DNA from: Erythrocercus mccallii
Lineage: Eukaryota; Chordata; Aves; Passeriformes; Dicruridae
Reading direction: 5' to 3'
DNA length: 64,000 bases
Assembly: GCA_013397435.1 (NCBI GenBank)
Contig: VZRG01000858.1
Coordinates: 198,081-262,080 of the forward strand
Of the stretch, positions 49,590 through 61,843 are shown in pieces; positions within the stretch are counted from its first letter, which is position 1, and each line of letters opens with the position of its first letter. The notes beneath the pieces were generated by a model that was not told where the DNA came from, ran no database searches, and worked only from the letters and a program-made list of their open reading frames with translations. The translations under genes were made by a program, and so were the position numbers.

Positions 49590-49760
49590 CAAACCAGAAG
49601 TGATCTTGAAAATCATGTGAAGAATTGTGTCTTCTATTTTTATCTGTGAAGTAGATCCCTGAAAATTAGTTATATTTGCTTTTTTTCCTGCTGAAGAATG
49701 AGAAGTTATTTGAAATGTGAGATTTGCTAGTGCTTTCCACTTTTGAGTGCTAAGTAAATT
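49590..49760 (-). CDS. Putative antisense exon A of an unrecognised gene
   Basis: On the - strand a long pyrimidine tract ending TTCTTTTCAG precedes a 171-bp frame (57 codons, phase 0 to 0) that ends at a GTAAAT donor. The translation starts NLLSTQKWKALANLTFQITS and ends FKITSGL, with an ordinary mixed composition rather than a repeat-like one. I do not recognise the protein. The combination of tract, acceptor, open phase-0 frame and donor is better than expected for random intron, but no upstream partner exon or start was established. It lies inside an EHBP1 intron between an ERV remnant and a CR1 fragment, so an exapted or decayed element is an alternative. Confidence 0.28.
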
Positions 49761-50399
49761 CTGAAAAGAATACAAAAAGAAGACAGCGGTCAACTACCAT
49801 CAAAATCTGTATTTGACAAAACCCTACACTTTTTCACCTCTCTTCCCCACTCCTAGGTTGTTTGGTTTGGGATTTTTTTTGTTTTTTTGGGTTTTTTTTT
49901 TCCCAATGCTACTATTCCAGTGTTTGCTTTCCTTTTTTATATCATTCCACAAAAATGAGAAGTCCAAGATGCAGAACATGGCTAATGACAGTGGCAAGGG
50001 GAGACCAAGGGAGACCGAATGGTCAGGCACTGTGGGCAGCAGGGAGAACACAGCTCTTCAGCTTTTTATACTTTGGAGCCAAACCCTTTCAGAAATGAAG
50101 AGAATTGTGTCTGTCTTCATCAATTACATTCAAGTCATATTTTCTTGGTATTTTCATTGCAACTGCAAGATGGAAGGTGTCAAGTGACAGCTGAATTGCT
50201 GGAAGTCGTGCTGTGGATGGATATGATCTGGGAAGACACATCTGGGTAATCTTTAGTCTCATCCCTACCATGCAAGACTTTTCTGTGTCCCATGGCACGT
50301 GCAAAGCTTTTTTCTATAGTAGCAAAATTGCCACAGTTTTTAGAAAGACACCACTCTTTTTCATTGGGGAAAAAGAAAATTTGCCTTGCTGCACTGAAA

Positions 50400-50957
50400 A
50401 GTGAGAGGAAGGACGTCGAGGGAGGTAATTCTGCCCCTCTTCTCAGTCCTGGAGAGGCCTCGTCTGGAGTGCTGTGTCCACTTCTGGGCCCCTCTGTACA
50501 AGAGAGTCCTGGGTGAATCCACAGGAGGGCTGTGGAGACGTTGTGGGGACTGGAACACCTCAGTTCTGAGGGAGCTGGGCCCGTTGAGGCTGAAGAAGAC
50601 TGTGAGGGGTTCTTATCAATTGTATCAGTATTTGAGGGAGGGTGTCAAGAGGATGGAGCCAGGCTCCTCGTGGTGGTGTCAAGCAATAGGATGAGAGGCA
50701 ACAAGCAGAAACTGGAGCAAAGGAAGCTCTACCTGAACATGAGCGCAAAAACTTCACTGTGATGGTGACTAAGTGCTAGGAAGGTTTCCCAGAGAGGTGG
50801 TGGAGTCTCCCTCACTGGAGATGGCCATCCATCTGGACAATGTCCTAAGTAACATGCTCTAAGGGGAACTGCTTGAACAGTGAGGTTGGACTAGATGATC
50901 CCACCTATGGTCCTTCCCCACCTTGCCAAATCACTTGATTTGGTGAATTTGTGATTG
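50400..50957 (+). mobile_element. CR1: CR1 LINE fragment (3' end)
   Basis: The wording follows the 3' end of chicken repeat 1 in order. It has a CTGCCCCTCTTCTCAGTCCT start, GTCTGGAGTGCTGTGTCCA, a CTGGGCCCCTCTGTACAAGA stretch, GGCTGAAGAAGACT, AGGATGAGAGGCAAC, TTCACTGTGATGG, CCCAGAGAGGTGGTGGAGTC, then GAGGTTGGACTAGATGATCC and a degenerate CCTTCC tail. The copy is 5'-truncated as usual for CR1 and carries many substitutions and small deletions, so it is old and inactive. It includes the end of the reverse-transcriptase-derived region and the 3' UTR. It lies in the same orientation as EHBP1. Confidence 0.88.
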
Positions 50958-51269
50958 TTTGAAAGTGGGTTTTACTTTGGTTGTGGTTGCTTTCCTTCTT
51001 GTCAGACGAAGATGAGTTGGAGTAACAGGCTGGGGTTTAGAGCTGATGCTATGTGGCAAGACAGTATCTATATGGAAAGGCCAGTTGTGTGGGTGGGCTG
51101 GAACGCTTGTGCTGAAGAATGATCTATCAGGGCATGGTTGCTTCAAATTGCTGAGTAATGCCGAAGATATTCATCACTATCGCTGCAATGAAGAGCTGTC
51201 ACATTGTCTTCAAGTTCAGTATGAGCAGAGATTAGCGATCTTCAACGCAGTTTGATTTGAAACTGGGTA

Positions 51270-51715
51270 TGGTTGATGCCTTAAGTTTTAGCTTTCATGT
51301 TTTTCAGGTTCTGTGCTGCCTAGGGATGCAGTTCTGAGCCTCATATTAAGTGCTGGTACCTAAGAGTAGGTAGACAATACAAATCCTTTTCCTGCTGCAC
51401 ACCAAGGACAACTTTCAGCCCCAAAGCACAAACAAGGGTGGCTGAAGAGAGGAACAAGAAAGATGGGACCTCACAGCCTGAAGCTGGAATTGGACAATTA
51501 ACCCCCAATATGCAAATGAACCAAAACGGATCAAAGTGTGAGACCCCATGACTGTTTGTCCATTTTGTGACCATTTTGGGTCCACCTTGGGTGTAGCCCT
51601 GGCCAGGGCCTGTCCTGCCCAAGGTGGATCCTGGAGGCCTTTCAATAAATCCCTACTTTATTCTCTGGCTCTGTCCAGTCTCTGTTCCAGCTCAGCCTTC
51701 CCAAAGCATCATGGT
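51270..51715 (+). mobile_element. Solo LTR of an endogenous retrovirus with 4-bp target duplication
   Basis: The element runs from TGATGC at 51274 to GCATCA at 51711. These ends are exact 6-bp inverted repeats with the canonical TG...CA borders. It is flanked by TGGT at 51270-51273 and TGGT at 51712-51715, a 4-bp target-site duplication. Its length is 438 bp. A polyadenylation hexamer AATAAA sits at 51644-51649, 62 bp before the end, and is followed by a T/C-rich U5-like stretch. This is the usual LTR order on the + strand. A 4-bp duplication is typical of gammaretrovirus-like (class I) ERVs. No internal proviral sequence adjoins, so the provirus was lost by LTR-LTR recombination. Confidence 0.78.
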
Positions 51716-54700
51716 GGCACAAGAAACTGTGTTTCTTCTCCCCATCTTGTGTGAAATGCCCACTCTGTGACACCCTTCTTGTCCCACTGCTAGCTGAGAA
51801 GCTTTTGACTGGTTATTAAGGCTGGTCTCCACTGGTGCACAGTGATGAGCAGAAATTCTGAAGCCTGTTGATCCAGACTGACGAGAAGCAGGAACATCTT
51901 CTGTGTGGTAGTGCCAGCTCTTGGGCTGGACCTTAGAATTTGACAGGAAGGAAATGAAATGGTGTGCGACCACCAGCTCTTAGCATCCAGATTTCCCCCA
52001 AAGCTTTAAATCAGGGCAGAGTTTAATCCACCCTGAACAGTGTATCCTGGTGAAAGCCCGTGCAGAACACTAACTTTGCATAGTGCTGGCAGTGTGCTAC
52101 AACCACTTGATGGCAGCCTTTGATTTGGTACATGCCTCATTAGCCGGAGCACTGTGCAGTGGGGCTGTAGTATTTGTAATGGAATAACACGTAAGGACTA
52201 AAGACTGCAAGGTATCTGGTTAATGTAGAGATGAAATGAATGAAACAGCAAGGCTAAGCTTTCCTGACCCTTCATGAGAGAATAGATGAAAAAAGGAAGA
52301 ATGAGGTATTGTGCCGAAGGGAGATGATGAAATTCAAGATCCACACACATAATCTCTGGCTCAGCCTCTGAAATGTTAATCCCTGGCTAGAATTATTTGA
52401 GCTGTAGATTGCAATTTATCATCAAAATGGCACTGTGTCAAACAATACTTCTTGTATGTGTGATGTTTAGAACTATCCAATTTTAATATAAAATGGTTCG
52501 CAGAGCACTGTCTAACATTTAAGTAGCAACTCGTTAAGCTCAGGATATTTTTGCTTATTTATGTAGCTTTGTGGTAATCATGTAGATTTCTATTCCATAG
52601 ATCACTCTTCGGGTCTTTAGCCATAGAGTTTGAGGGAATGATCCGTTTTGATCAGAGCAGTGACAGGTGATGGGACTGCTTGATACTAATTCTAACACAA
52701 AGTGGCCAGGATGGGATTTTTTTTGATGTGCTCAGTTAATTTTTACAATGAAAAAATCTCCCAAAAATTTGTTGATGGCTTAGAAATCCCCAAGATTTAA
52801 GAGTGTTTTCCTGAGTTGTGCAAACAATTATTTTGAGATTACAAAAATATTTTCTTGTTATGTTTTACAAGCTGCAATGCCCTTCAGGTTTTTCTTTGCT
52901 TGCTTTTAAAGTGTGCCAGTAGAGGGAGTAGAAAAATTACCATCCAGTAAGGATAAAATATTCAGCACTAAAATTCAGGCCTTTCTCCTTTAGAAATCTT
53001 CGTTTTCATACTGTAGTCTATTGCTGAAAATAAAAGATAAGTACAGTTCAGATAGTTTCTGAAATGTAAGGCAAGAGTGCAATTATTAGACAAGAATGTT
53101 TAAATCCAAATGTATATTTAGAAATATTAATTGCAATAGCAATTTCTCCGCCTAAAACTTACTGTTTGTTGGAAAACCACAAAGTGATTTTATTGTTACA
53201 CCAGACCCCAATATGTTTTAGTGCCTGCTAATGAATTCATTTCTCTACATTTATTTTGAAAAGTAGCCTCTCTATAAATGTGCAATTAAATCGTGTAAGG
53301 CTTCTGCAAGCAGCTTAAAACCTGGGGGGGGAGTTTTTCCATGTCTCACTGTTTTTTTTGCTTGGGAAAGGTGAGAGACTGAATGAGGAGAAGGGAGGAA
53401 GCAGCGTGTGAATCATGCCAGCCTGGCAAATTTATAATTCCTCTGTGGAAGTTGCTTCCGAAAGTGCTGAGATTTGAAGCGGAAACTATTTGGGATCTTT
53501 GCGCGTTTGAAAAAAAAATCTTGTTTCTCTGTGGCTGTAATTAAAAATATGCCAACGAGAGATTTTAAAGATTTTTTAAAAAAATCTCCCCAAGAGATTT
53601 TCCAAGTGTTTGGTGTGTTTGGGTAGCAGGTATCTGCCCCGGCGCTCTGGGATCGCAGGCCTGACTGAGCACTTGTGATGGCTGTGAAGTGAACTATGAA
53701 GGAGACATTTGTCTTGGAGTGGGACCTTTTGTGTTAATCCTTCCAACCTTTAGATCCCAGCATTTCGGGATGATATTTAGTCAAGGAATAATTTGTATTG
53801 TGCGCTTGTGATCCCTCTCCAGCAGAAATGGGGAACTGTATGCAATAAGTATCAGTCTTAGATAAGAATTATTATTTTATTTTTTATTTTTCCTGCGCTG
53901 TGGCTATTATTCCTCAGAGGCTGGTGCTTTAGTAGCACATATTGTTTCTAGATTGGGATTTATAAACGGGTGCTGAGGAGATGAACATCATTACATGGAC
54001 TGTATCTGTTTATTTGTGCATGCAGTTGTTTTCTGTACATCCAAGATAAACACATTATCAGAGTATTTCTGAGCACAGATATTCGTGTCTTAAAATGACA
54101 CATACCAGCAAAGCTCCACTGCTGTCTGCACAGCCCAGACACTGTAGGCACAGGGTATCTAAACATACTCACTGGTTTTGCTGCTTTAGAAAAGGTATTT
54201 TTCTTCTCTGGCTGCCTTTTGCATGTCTCTGTGGTGTGAGTTGCTCCATAAGATTGCTGGTTTTGGTTTTTGCTGCTGCATCAGCCTTGGTATTTTAGCT
54301 GTTCGGGCTTGCACTCTGCCTTGCTGAGGTTGTGGCTCCATGTGAGTTCTGTGAGTTACAAGGAGAACAGTCACGCTTTCAGAAATGGGCACAGGACAGC
54401 ATTCCACAAAGGCAGCATCTATTTTTATTAGATGGCTAAAGTTTTTGCAACTGAAAGCCAGCCATCCCTTAGTTGAGTCTTTGGTTTTGGGTTTCTTTGG
54501 GTTAAAAATATGTTCAAAACTTGACATCTTTACTAGAATCAAGAAAGCTGTGCTTCATTCCTTCACACTGCTGTGAAAGATAAGACTTGTGTTTGATAAA
54601 TTGGGAGTTCAAATTCGGTTTGGTAGTGGCCTTTATACCAGGTATTCCGACCCCTAAATTACCTATGAATTTGAGGTTCAGATTTGATTAATTTGGTAGC

Positions 54701-55534
54701 ACTGAACTATTTAAATTTTTAAACTCCCATTACATTCAAGATGCCTGATTAAAATTCTTGTGTCCCGTTTGGCAGCATGGTGCTAATTAAACGTAAAATT
54801 TGTCTTTAAACCAGAAATGGTACAGAAGCAAGTCACAACAAATCTTGATAGTGTTTTGTGTTCTGGCTGGAAATGGTATGAAGAACAGCTTTTAGATTTT
54901 TCTGGGATGTGTACATGGATTTCACTGTCAGGGTTTAAAAATTATTTTCTTCTGAGTAAAGGTTTCAAGTTGCTGAGCATAAAAGGAAAAAAAAGAGTTT
55001 TTTAACTTCTTGTCTCCAAATTTTTTTCAAGTAATTCTTCTGTATTTTAGAGCTGCAGATACCAGGAATGAAAATAAATCCACGTTTCTGTACAGTGCCT
55101 GTGGATTTTTTTTTTTACTGAAGCAAAGCTAATGGCTGTCAAAAGAACTTCTTTCTGAGCTTACTGTGATGTCTGGCTTCTGTATTTCTTTATAAGGAGT
55201 GTACTAAAAATAAATAGTGGTAATCAGTCTCTGGTACGATTTTAACTCAAAGTTTATTTTTCAAGGAACCCCAAATTTAGGTGCCTGAGCAAATTTTGAC
55301 TGGATAGCATCAAACCCGAAGAGATTTTTGCTGTCCATGTTGTGAGCTTCTGCATTCCTGAGCTAATTGGATGTAAAGTGTCACGTAGAATTGTAGTATC
55401 TGTTGGTGAACCTGTGCAGACAATAATAATTACTAGGTTGAAGCTTGTTTTCTGTTGAAGCCCAACAGTATACCCTAGTTTTTGTTTAGGATAGGTCTGG
55501 TTTAATGCTAGTTTACAATTATTACTCACGGGGC

Positions 55535-56060
55535 ATTATCATTTCAGATCTGTGCATCTACTTTTAAGGTACGCCAATTGCTGTAATTAATTAAAGTGCT
55601 GCAGATGCTGCTGGTTAAGCCAATTTAAGGAACAGAGCGTGAATTTCCAGTTATGTGAGCTAGATAATGATAATGCCTTAACGTGGCAGTCGCTCCTGTG
55701 AGCCAATTACTGCTCAGATAGCTGAAGCAGGGCTGTGGTTCACTCTCTGCCTCCGTCCATTCCGAGGAGACACGTCTCCTTTTTTATGCCTTTTGCTGCT
55801 GAGTAATCTCAGTTTTCCTCCCTGGTTGTGGGGTGGTCCGACTGACAGCTTTTACTCTTAATAAGCTTAGAGGTAATAATCCCAGTCCTGTAGGTCACAT
55901 GTACAATATGCCTTTTAGTTTCATTTTTTCCTGCTCTAGTTTTGCCAAAACATCAGGCTCCCTGTAATATTATACCTGGGACTGAAGCACTACTTTCTGA
56001 TAATTGATTAATGCATATGTCTCGTAAGTGCCTCTACGTAACAATAATTATGAGATTAGG
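55535..56060. promoter_or_regulatory. Candidate conserved noncoding element block
   Basis: This block is rich in homeodomain- and POU-type motifs. TAATTAATTA is at 55584-55593, TAATCCC (an OTX/bicoid-type site) at 55877-55883, and GATTAATGCATATG at about 56006-56019. ATAATGATAATG is near 55664-55675. It lacks coding potential and mobile-element sequence. In mammals OTX1 is the neighbour of EHBP1, and developmental-gene enhancers often lie in introns of neighbouring genes; that is established in general but not shown here. Conservation cannot be judged from one sequence, so this is only a candidate. Confidence 0.3.
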
Positions 56061-58977
56061 TCTGCTTATGTTTGTGGGGTTTTTTAGTTTTGTTTTTTTA
56101 TTTGCTTTTGTTGTGGAATAATTTAAACTATGGATGGATCAAATGTTAAGTCAATTAGCACTGAGATTTTTTTCAAATACGTAAGTTATGTTAACTGCAC
56201 AGCCAAGAAGTAGAGAAGAAAATACTTTCATTCAAGATATTCTGTATTTATCAATTTGTTCTTGTATTTATTTTAGATAGTAACATAATATATTAATAAG
56301 CCATCAGGGACATCTTGCCTTTTGTACACATGAAGACTTATTTCTAGGGGAGCTTTAGAATTGGTGACAGTGCTTGTGCCTGTAGCACTCCAGGAATGTT
56401 CATGGGGTAGTTGGAATGTGGGGAATAACACCCTTTTAAAAGAACCTGTAAAAACTGATTAGTTGAAACTGGTATTTACTTGTAGCACTTATTTTTATGA
56501 GTTCTAAATTGTGCAAGTCTAATAATAATAAATTTGAAATGCTTTAAAAAGCGGGAAGTGCTGTGACAATATGTGACATCCCTGCTGTTTGGCTTGCCAG
56601 TGCCCAGTTGAAAATATCAGATTTAGCCTGAGGACAGCCTGTGCCGTGAAACATTTCTGTATTTTCCAAAACCAGGTACATTTGAGCAGGGCTGCTGATG
56701 GGTGCCAATGCCCTCAGGAGTGGCAGCCCCTCAGCACCACTCAGGGGCTGAACCTGGAGGAAATGAGTGCAGCAGAGCTCATATGCAAAGTGGGGAGAGA
56801 GTGGAATTTTCCCAGAATCAAAGCAGAAAGAACAGGTTTTCATCCTGGATCCGTAAAAGTAAAGCCTTAAAGGTCTGGGAGACCTCAGGGAGCCTGGGCT
56901 AGATGCATGGAGAATGGGCCCTGGAGAGAAACAGGGGAACATTGTTTTGTAGTGGGTGAAGCTTGGACCCAGAGAGAGAAGGAGGAGGAAATTGGCTGCA
57001 AAGGAGAGTCCATAATTTCTGTGAGGGAGTGGAAGAGAACAGAGTGCACTACTTAGATGTCTCTGGCCTCATTCCAGAGAATGGAAATAAAGACAAGAAA
57101 GTGCATGTGAGCATTTATTGCTTTGTCCTTTTGTGTGTTCTTATGTGACCTGAAGCAAAGGAAAAAAAAATGTTTTTGGAGCTCCTTAAAGAAAAAAAAA
57201 ATCTTTGTCTCAGTTCAACCATCCTCTGTCTGCAAGGACAGAGAGCTGAGTTCACACAGGCTGGAAGAGGAAGAGTAAATTTCCACACAATACTGCATAA
57301 AAACACAACCCCATGTGATGGCTGAACCATTCTCAGTAGGCTGCTGTCAAAACAAGTGGTTTCTTGCTCTGTCCTCCCTGCTCCCCACTTTGTGTACAGC
57401 ATCCTCTCTGTGTGCCCATGCTGGCGCTCACCTGGCCTTTGGAGAGCTCAGTCTGACCCAGCTGAAACACTCTGGGCTTTTTTTCTGGGTGACTTTTCTG
57501 CTGGTTTAGCCAGAGGAATTTAGCCAGTGAAAGAAGAGCCAGTGAAGTGCCATGGCTGGTGCAAGGCAGGAGCCTGTGGCTGGAGCAGTGGGATTGGCTT
57601 TTGCTTTGGAGGCAAGCGCTGCCTGATGGCTGCAGGCAGAGCTTGCTCCGTTGTGCCTCTGCTCTGCATGAGGGCCATGAGGAGGGACGGCTCTTCCTGG
57701 GACCCCTCCTGCTTCTCATGCCCTGGGCTGCAGCGTGGCCGCTCCACGTGAGCCTGGCTGCCTCACTGGCCCTTTCTTGTCCACTGCCTGCACCCTTTAA
57801 TGCAGGTGGGTTATTGGGCTCTTCCAATAGCTGCCAGCTGGCAAGCACCTCCCTTCATGGGGAGCAGAGACCTTTTGCTCAGAGACCATGCTGGAACCTG
57901 CTTTGGTCAAATTTCCATCTCTTCTCTCCTGCTCTCCTCTCATCCAGCACTGTGATATTTCAGGGGCACCTCCAGAAATCACCTTCTTCCATCTGGAGCA
58001 CTAGCTGTGCTTTCTAAGCCCAACTTGCATCAAGATTCCCTTGCTTTGGCTGTTTCTAGCCTCATGCTGCGGTAGGACTCTGTCTCCTTGGCAGTGAAAT
58101 TGCAAACTCTTAAGTTCACGCTTTCATTTTGGTGACGTGTCAGGAAGATACTGAACAGACTTATTTTGGTGGCATGGAAGCATTAGCAAAGGTTTTTTAA
58201 GACCATCAATTGTTGTCGAAAGTTTAGAAAAGAAGGAATGTGTGGCCAGACCTCCTCCTAACCTGAGTAAGAGCTGCCCTTACTCATAGTTACACTAAAA
58301 ATAAACCCCCTCTTGCAAAAGTATCGTAACTCTCTGCCTGCGTTTGTGTTTCTGTGGGCTCGTGTTTGTTTTCATGTGCCGTAAACCCCAAGATAGAATC
58401 TCCTGGTTTATAAGGGCTAATAATTTGTTCCCAAATTTAACAAGGTGCTTAATCACATGGCTTTCTTGATTTAATTACAAGTAGATTGTGTACTTCAAGT
58501 TAGGCTTGCACATCAATACCTTGCAGAACCGAGGTGCGTCCTTTTTGGTGTCGCTCTGTCACTGTGTTTAGTGGATGTGGAGAATTTATGGGCCTCACTG
58601 AGGAGCATTTATGCACATGTTATCCTGTGACAGCTGGAGTCAGTGACAGCAGATCAGGGCTAAGTTCTCAATTATAACTGGCTGTAGGTTTCCATAAGAC
58701 TTCTCCAATATCTCTTTATTTTTGTTGAATTTCTGATGTAATAAAAGACAAGTTCTAGAATTATGATTTGTTGTCTGTCCTACTTAGTTTTGCAGTCTTT
58801 TTCTTAAAAAAGGAAGTTTTATAATGCAAGTTATGTTTAAAGAAATCAAATTGTGGGGCAGAACTTGAAAATTCCTTTTTGTTATATTCAGTTTGAAATA
58901 GCTGTTGTTTTTTGTAGAGACTGCACCAGATTGCTTTGAGACACAAAGCTCTCACTGCCCAGTACTTGCTGAGAAGG

Positions 58978-58990
58978 AAAAAAAAAAAAA
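58978..58990. repeat. A13 homopolymer run
   Basis: Thirteen consecutive A on the + strand, no associated element recognised. Confidence 0.75.
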
Positions 58991-59710
58991 GCTGTATCAA
59001 GTTTTTTGCAATTAAAAATCTGGAAAAACTTGTTTAAGAAACTATTAGCCCAAGAACATGCATCTTTTGTCAGTATAATATGCTGCTCTGAATACAACTC
59101 TTTTTATCAAGAGTGCAGTGTTTCATATTTAATCAACGTAAAATTGAGTGCTTCCCTCACATGAATGTAACACAGATCAAGTCTCAGCCAAAGCAAATAA
59201 AAGAATGAATGCTTTGTTAATCATCCATAACTAATTTGTGCATACACAGAAAAAATGAAATCTGTTTTTGACAAGACCTTTTTCATAGGAACAGCAAGGG
59301 AGAATTGAACATGTAATGTGCATTAGTGATAGAGAATAGCAATGGGAAGATCTGCGGTGTTTGCCTCAGACGACTTCTATTTCTTGATAGTAACAGTATT
59401 TAACAGAAACCTAAGATAAGAGAAGGGTGGGTTTTTAACTTGTTTGCCAAAATGTAATAAGACAAACCCATGCTGAAGCAGACACAGATGGATTCTTGTG
59501 TGCCTTGCCATATATTCATAAGTATTGCAGGGAGCTGCCACATATCTCTGTGACAAACTCAGCTAATAGATAATACACAGTGAAGAAAATGTTGAATGCA
59601 TTGCTTCTTTGCACAGGCAATATGATTGTGTTGCTCTACTGACAGTGTGGTTATGGTTGATGGGGCAGCTTCATTACAAGCCCCTGTTTTCAGGCTATTG
59701 CAGCTTTAAC

Positions 59711-59723
59711 AAAAAAAAAAAAA
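59711..59723. repeat. A13 homopolymer run
   Basis: Thirteen consecutive A on the + strand, no associated element recognised. Confidence 0.75.
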
Positions 59724-61843
59724 TCACCCATTCGACTGAAATTTTCTATGCTTGTCAGCCTTGAGGTGAATTTTACTTTAAGTACAAAGTTAGAAGAAAT
59801 CCATTTAGCTATTTCCCTGATTGAAACAAATTTGGAGGGAGGCAGGGAGGGAGGGATAAGCTTTCAAAACTTGAGGTTTATGTTTATTGCCGAGACGCAT
59901 TTTGGAATGCTTCACGTTTATCCTTGCTGTTAAAACGTATACTGTGTTGTTTATAAACACAGATATAAATAAATAACTGCACCTGCACCACACACTATTC
60001 CCACTGCTGTGTGTGCACAGGGTGTGACAGCTGAGGTGTCTGACGTGTGTGAGCATGTCCCCATTCCAGCTTCACACAGATGTGAATTTTCAGCTGCCTC
60101 CCTTTTGCCCTGCTTGTATTCCCACCCTTTCTTTGCCTCCTGCTCCTTCCTGCCCACATCAGACTCAGCCCACCTGTCAGCAGCAATGAGATCCGCAGAT
60201 CCCGGATTTTTTTTTCTCCTTCCTGAGCTCTGCAGAGCAGCGTGCTGTGCACAGGAACCATCCCCTGCCAGCTGCACTGCTCTTGACACAGCAGCTGGGA
60301 GGTGACTTGCATGTTGAAGCTGTATCACCCAGGTTTTGCCCCTGATTGTGAGCTGCAGGTTTGGGTAATAGAAAGAGTAAGAATGTGGCACGAGCAGGAG
60401 AACTGTTGTTGGAATGGAGGCACTTCCTTGAAAAGCCAACTGTTCCAGAGTGGATGCTGTGCTGAGGATCACAGCCATGGAGCGGAGGGCAGTGCTGGCC
60501 TTGCAGCGTGTCCCCTTGGTGGCAGTGGGAGATTCAGGGAGAGGGAAGAGCAACAGCAGGTCCAGCAATTTCTCTGTATTTCGAGGCGTTTTTCCAACTG
60601 TGCTGTATCCTGTTGTTGTTATGTATTCCAGTGATTTTGGCACACGCTGTGAAGCTGTGAGCAAGATGCAAGAGAATAAAAAAAGCACAGCCATGAATTT
60701 AATAATGGAGCTACATTCATGCTGCAATAAGATCGCTGACATGTTCACTTTGAAGAACGTTGTGGTGTCTTTTGTGAAGTGGTGTTTTAGCCTAACTCTG
60801 AGAAATTCCCAAAATGATCAGTAATTTGACCTGGAGTCTTTGGTTCTGCCCAGAGCAATGTTCATGGTGTGAGCATCACTGCTCAGCACGCAGCCATCAG
60901 GCATTGCACACCATCCAGCCCTTTGCTCTGGGCTTTTGCAGTTAAGGTTCAACTTTCAGTACAGAAAAAATACAAAATAAGAGTTAATAATACCTTCCAT
61001 TGGCACTCTTGCAGGCTTTTCTCTGTCTTAAGCCTTGCAAACTTTTTCATTTAACGTTGTGCATTTGCTCTGTGGAAGTTATCCTCAGATGATAACAACT
61101 GGTTGATGACACACTGGTATTTTGCAAATCCCGTTTTAGCAGGTTATATCTGTGCTAAATAATTAAGTGTTTCTCTGGAAAGATGAATGAAAGTATGTAA
61201 GGTTGTTGGAGCAGTTAATCTTTTCGCTTTGTTTCTTCTTCAGGGAGTTTTACCTCAAACTTGCTTCCTTGTTGGAGATTACAAAGAAGCTGAATAATGT
61301 GCTTACGTTTGCAAGTTTGTTTAATTAATCAAGAGTTAATTCTGGGGCCTCTATCACGTATGCCCTCCTGCATGGTATTTGTTTCCCCAGGACAAGGTTT
61401 GCAGGTAGGCATGGCCTGAGGTGCAGAAAATGAGAGACTCTTGTGCTTTGCTGAGCTGCCAGCCCTGCATGCAGTGCTTTTCCCAACAGCCTCACCTGCC
61501 GTGTGTCAGCAGCAGCTCAAGCCTGGACTTCCTTCAGTCTGCTCCTTTGAGAGGAAGGGTTTGAGGATTTAAACAGCCAGTTGGTGATAATAAGTTTCTC
61601 TGCCACCTTCAGCTGAGCTTCCACAAGCTTGTGGCCCACGTCCATGGCAAAGTACAACTGCACAGGACTTTAGAGTAGGAGTTACTCTTACAGCTTTTGT
61701 TTTTATAAAAACAATTTCATCTTGATGGCTTTTGCTTGCTAATCGTTACTATGTACTAGTTCACACAGACTTGCACACAGCTGTGCCCTGTACCTTGGCA
61801 GACCTGGAGGAGATGTCACATCCCTGGCTGCTGTAGCTTTTGA

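Noticed and set aside
50089..50304. 71-codon - strand frame ending RHNSLHF as an upstream exon for the antisense pair
   Set aside because: It ends in a stop without a convincing donor before it, so it cannot be joined to the 49590-49760 segment with confidence.
57333..58017. Long frames on both strands (171 codons -, 156 codons +)
   Set aside because: Overlapping opposite-strand frames in a G+C-rich patch; composition effect, no domain.
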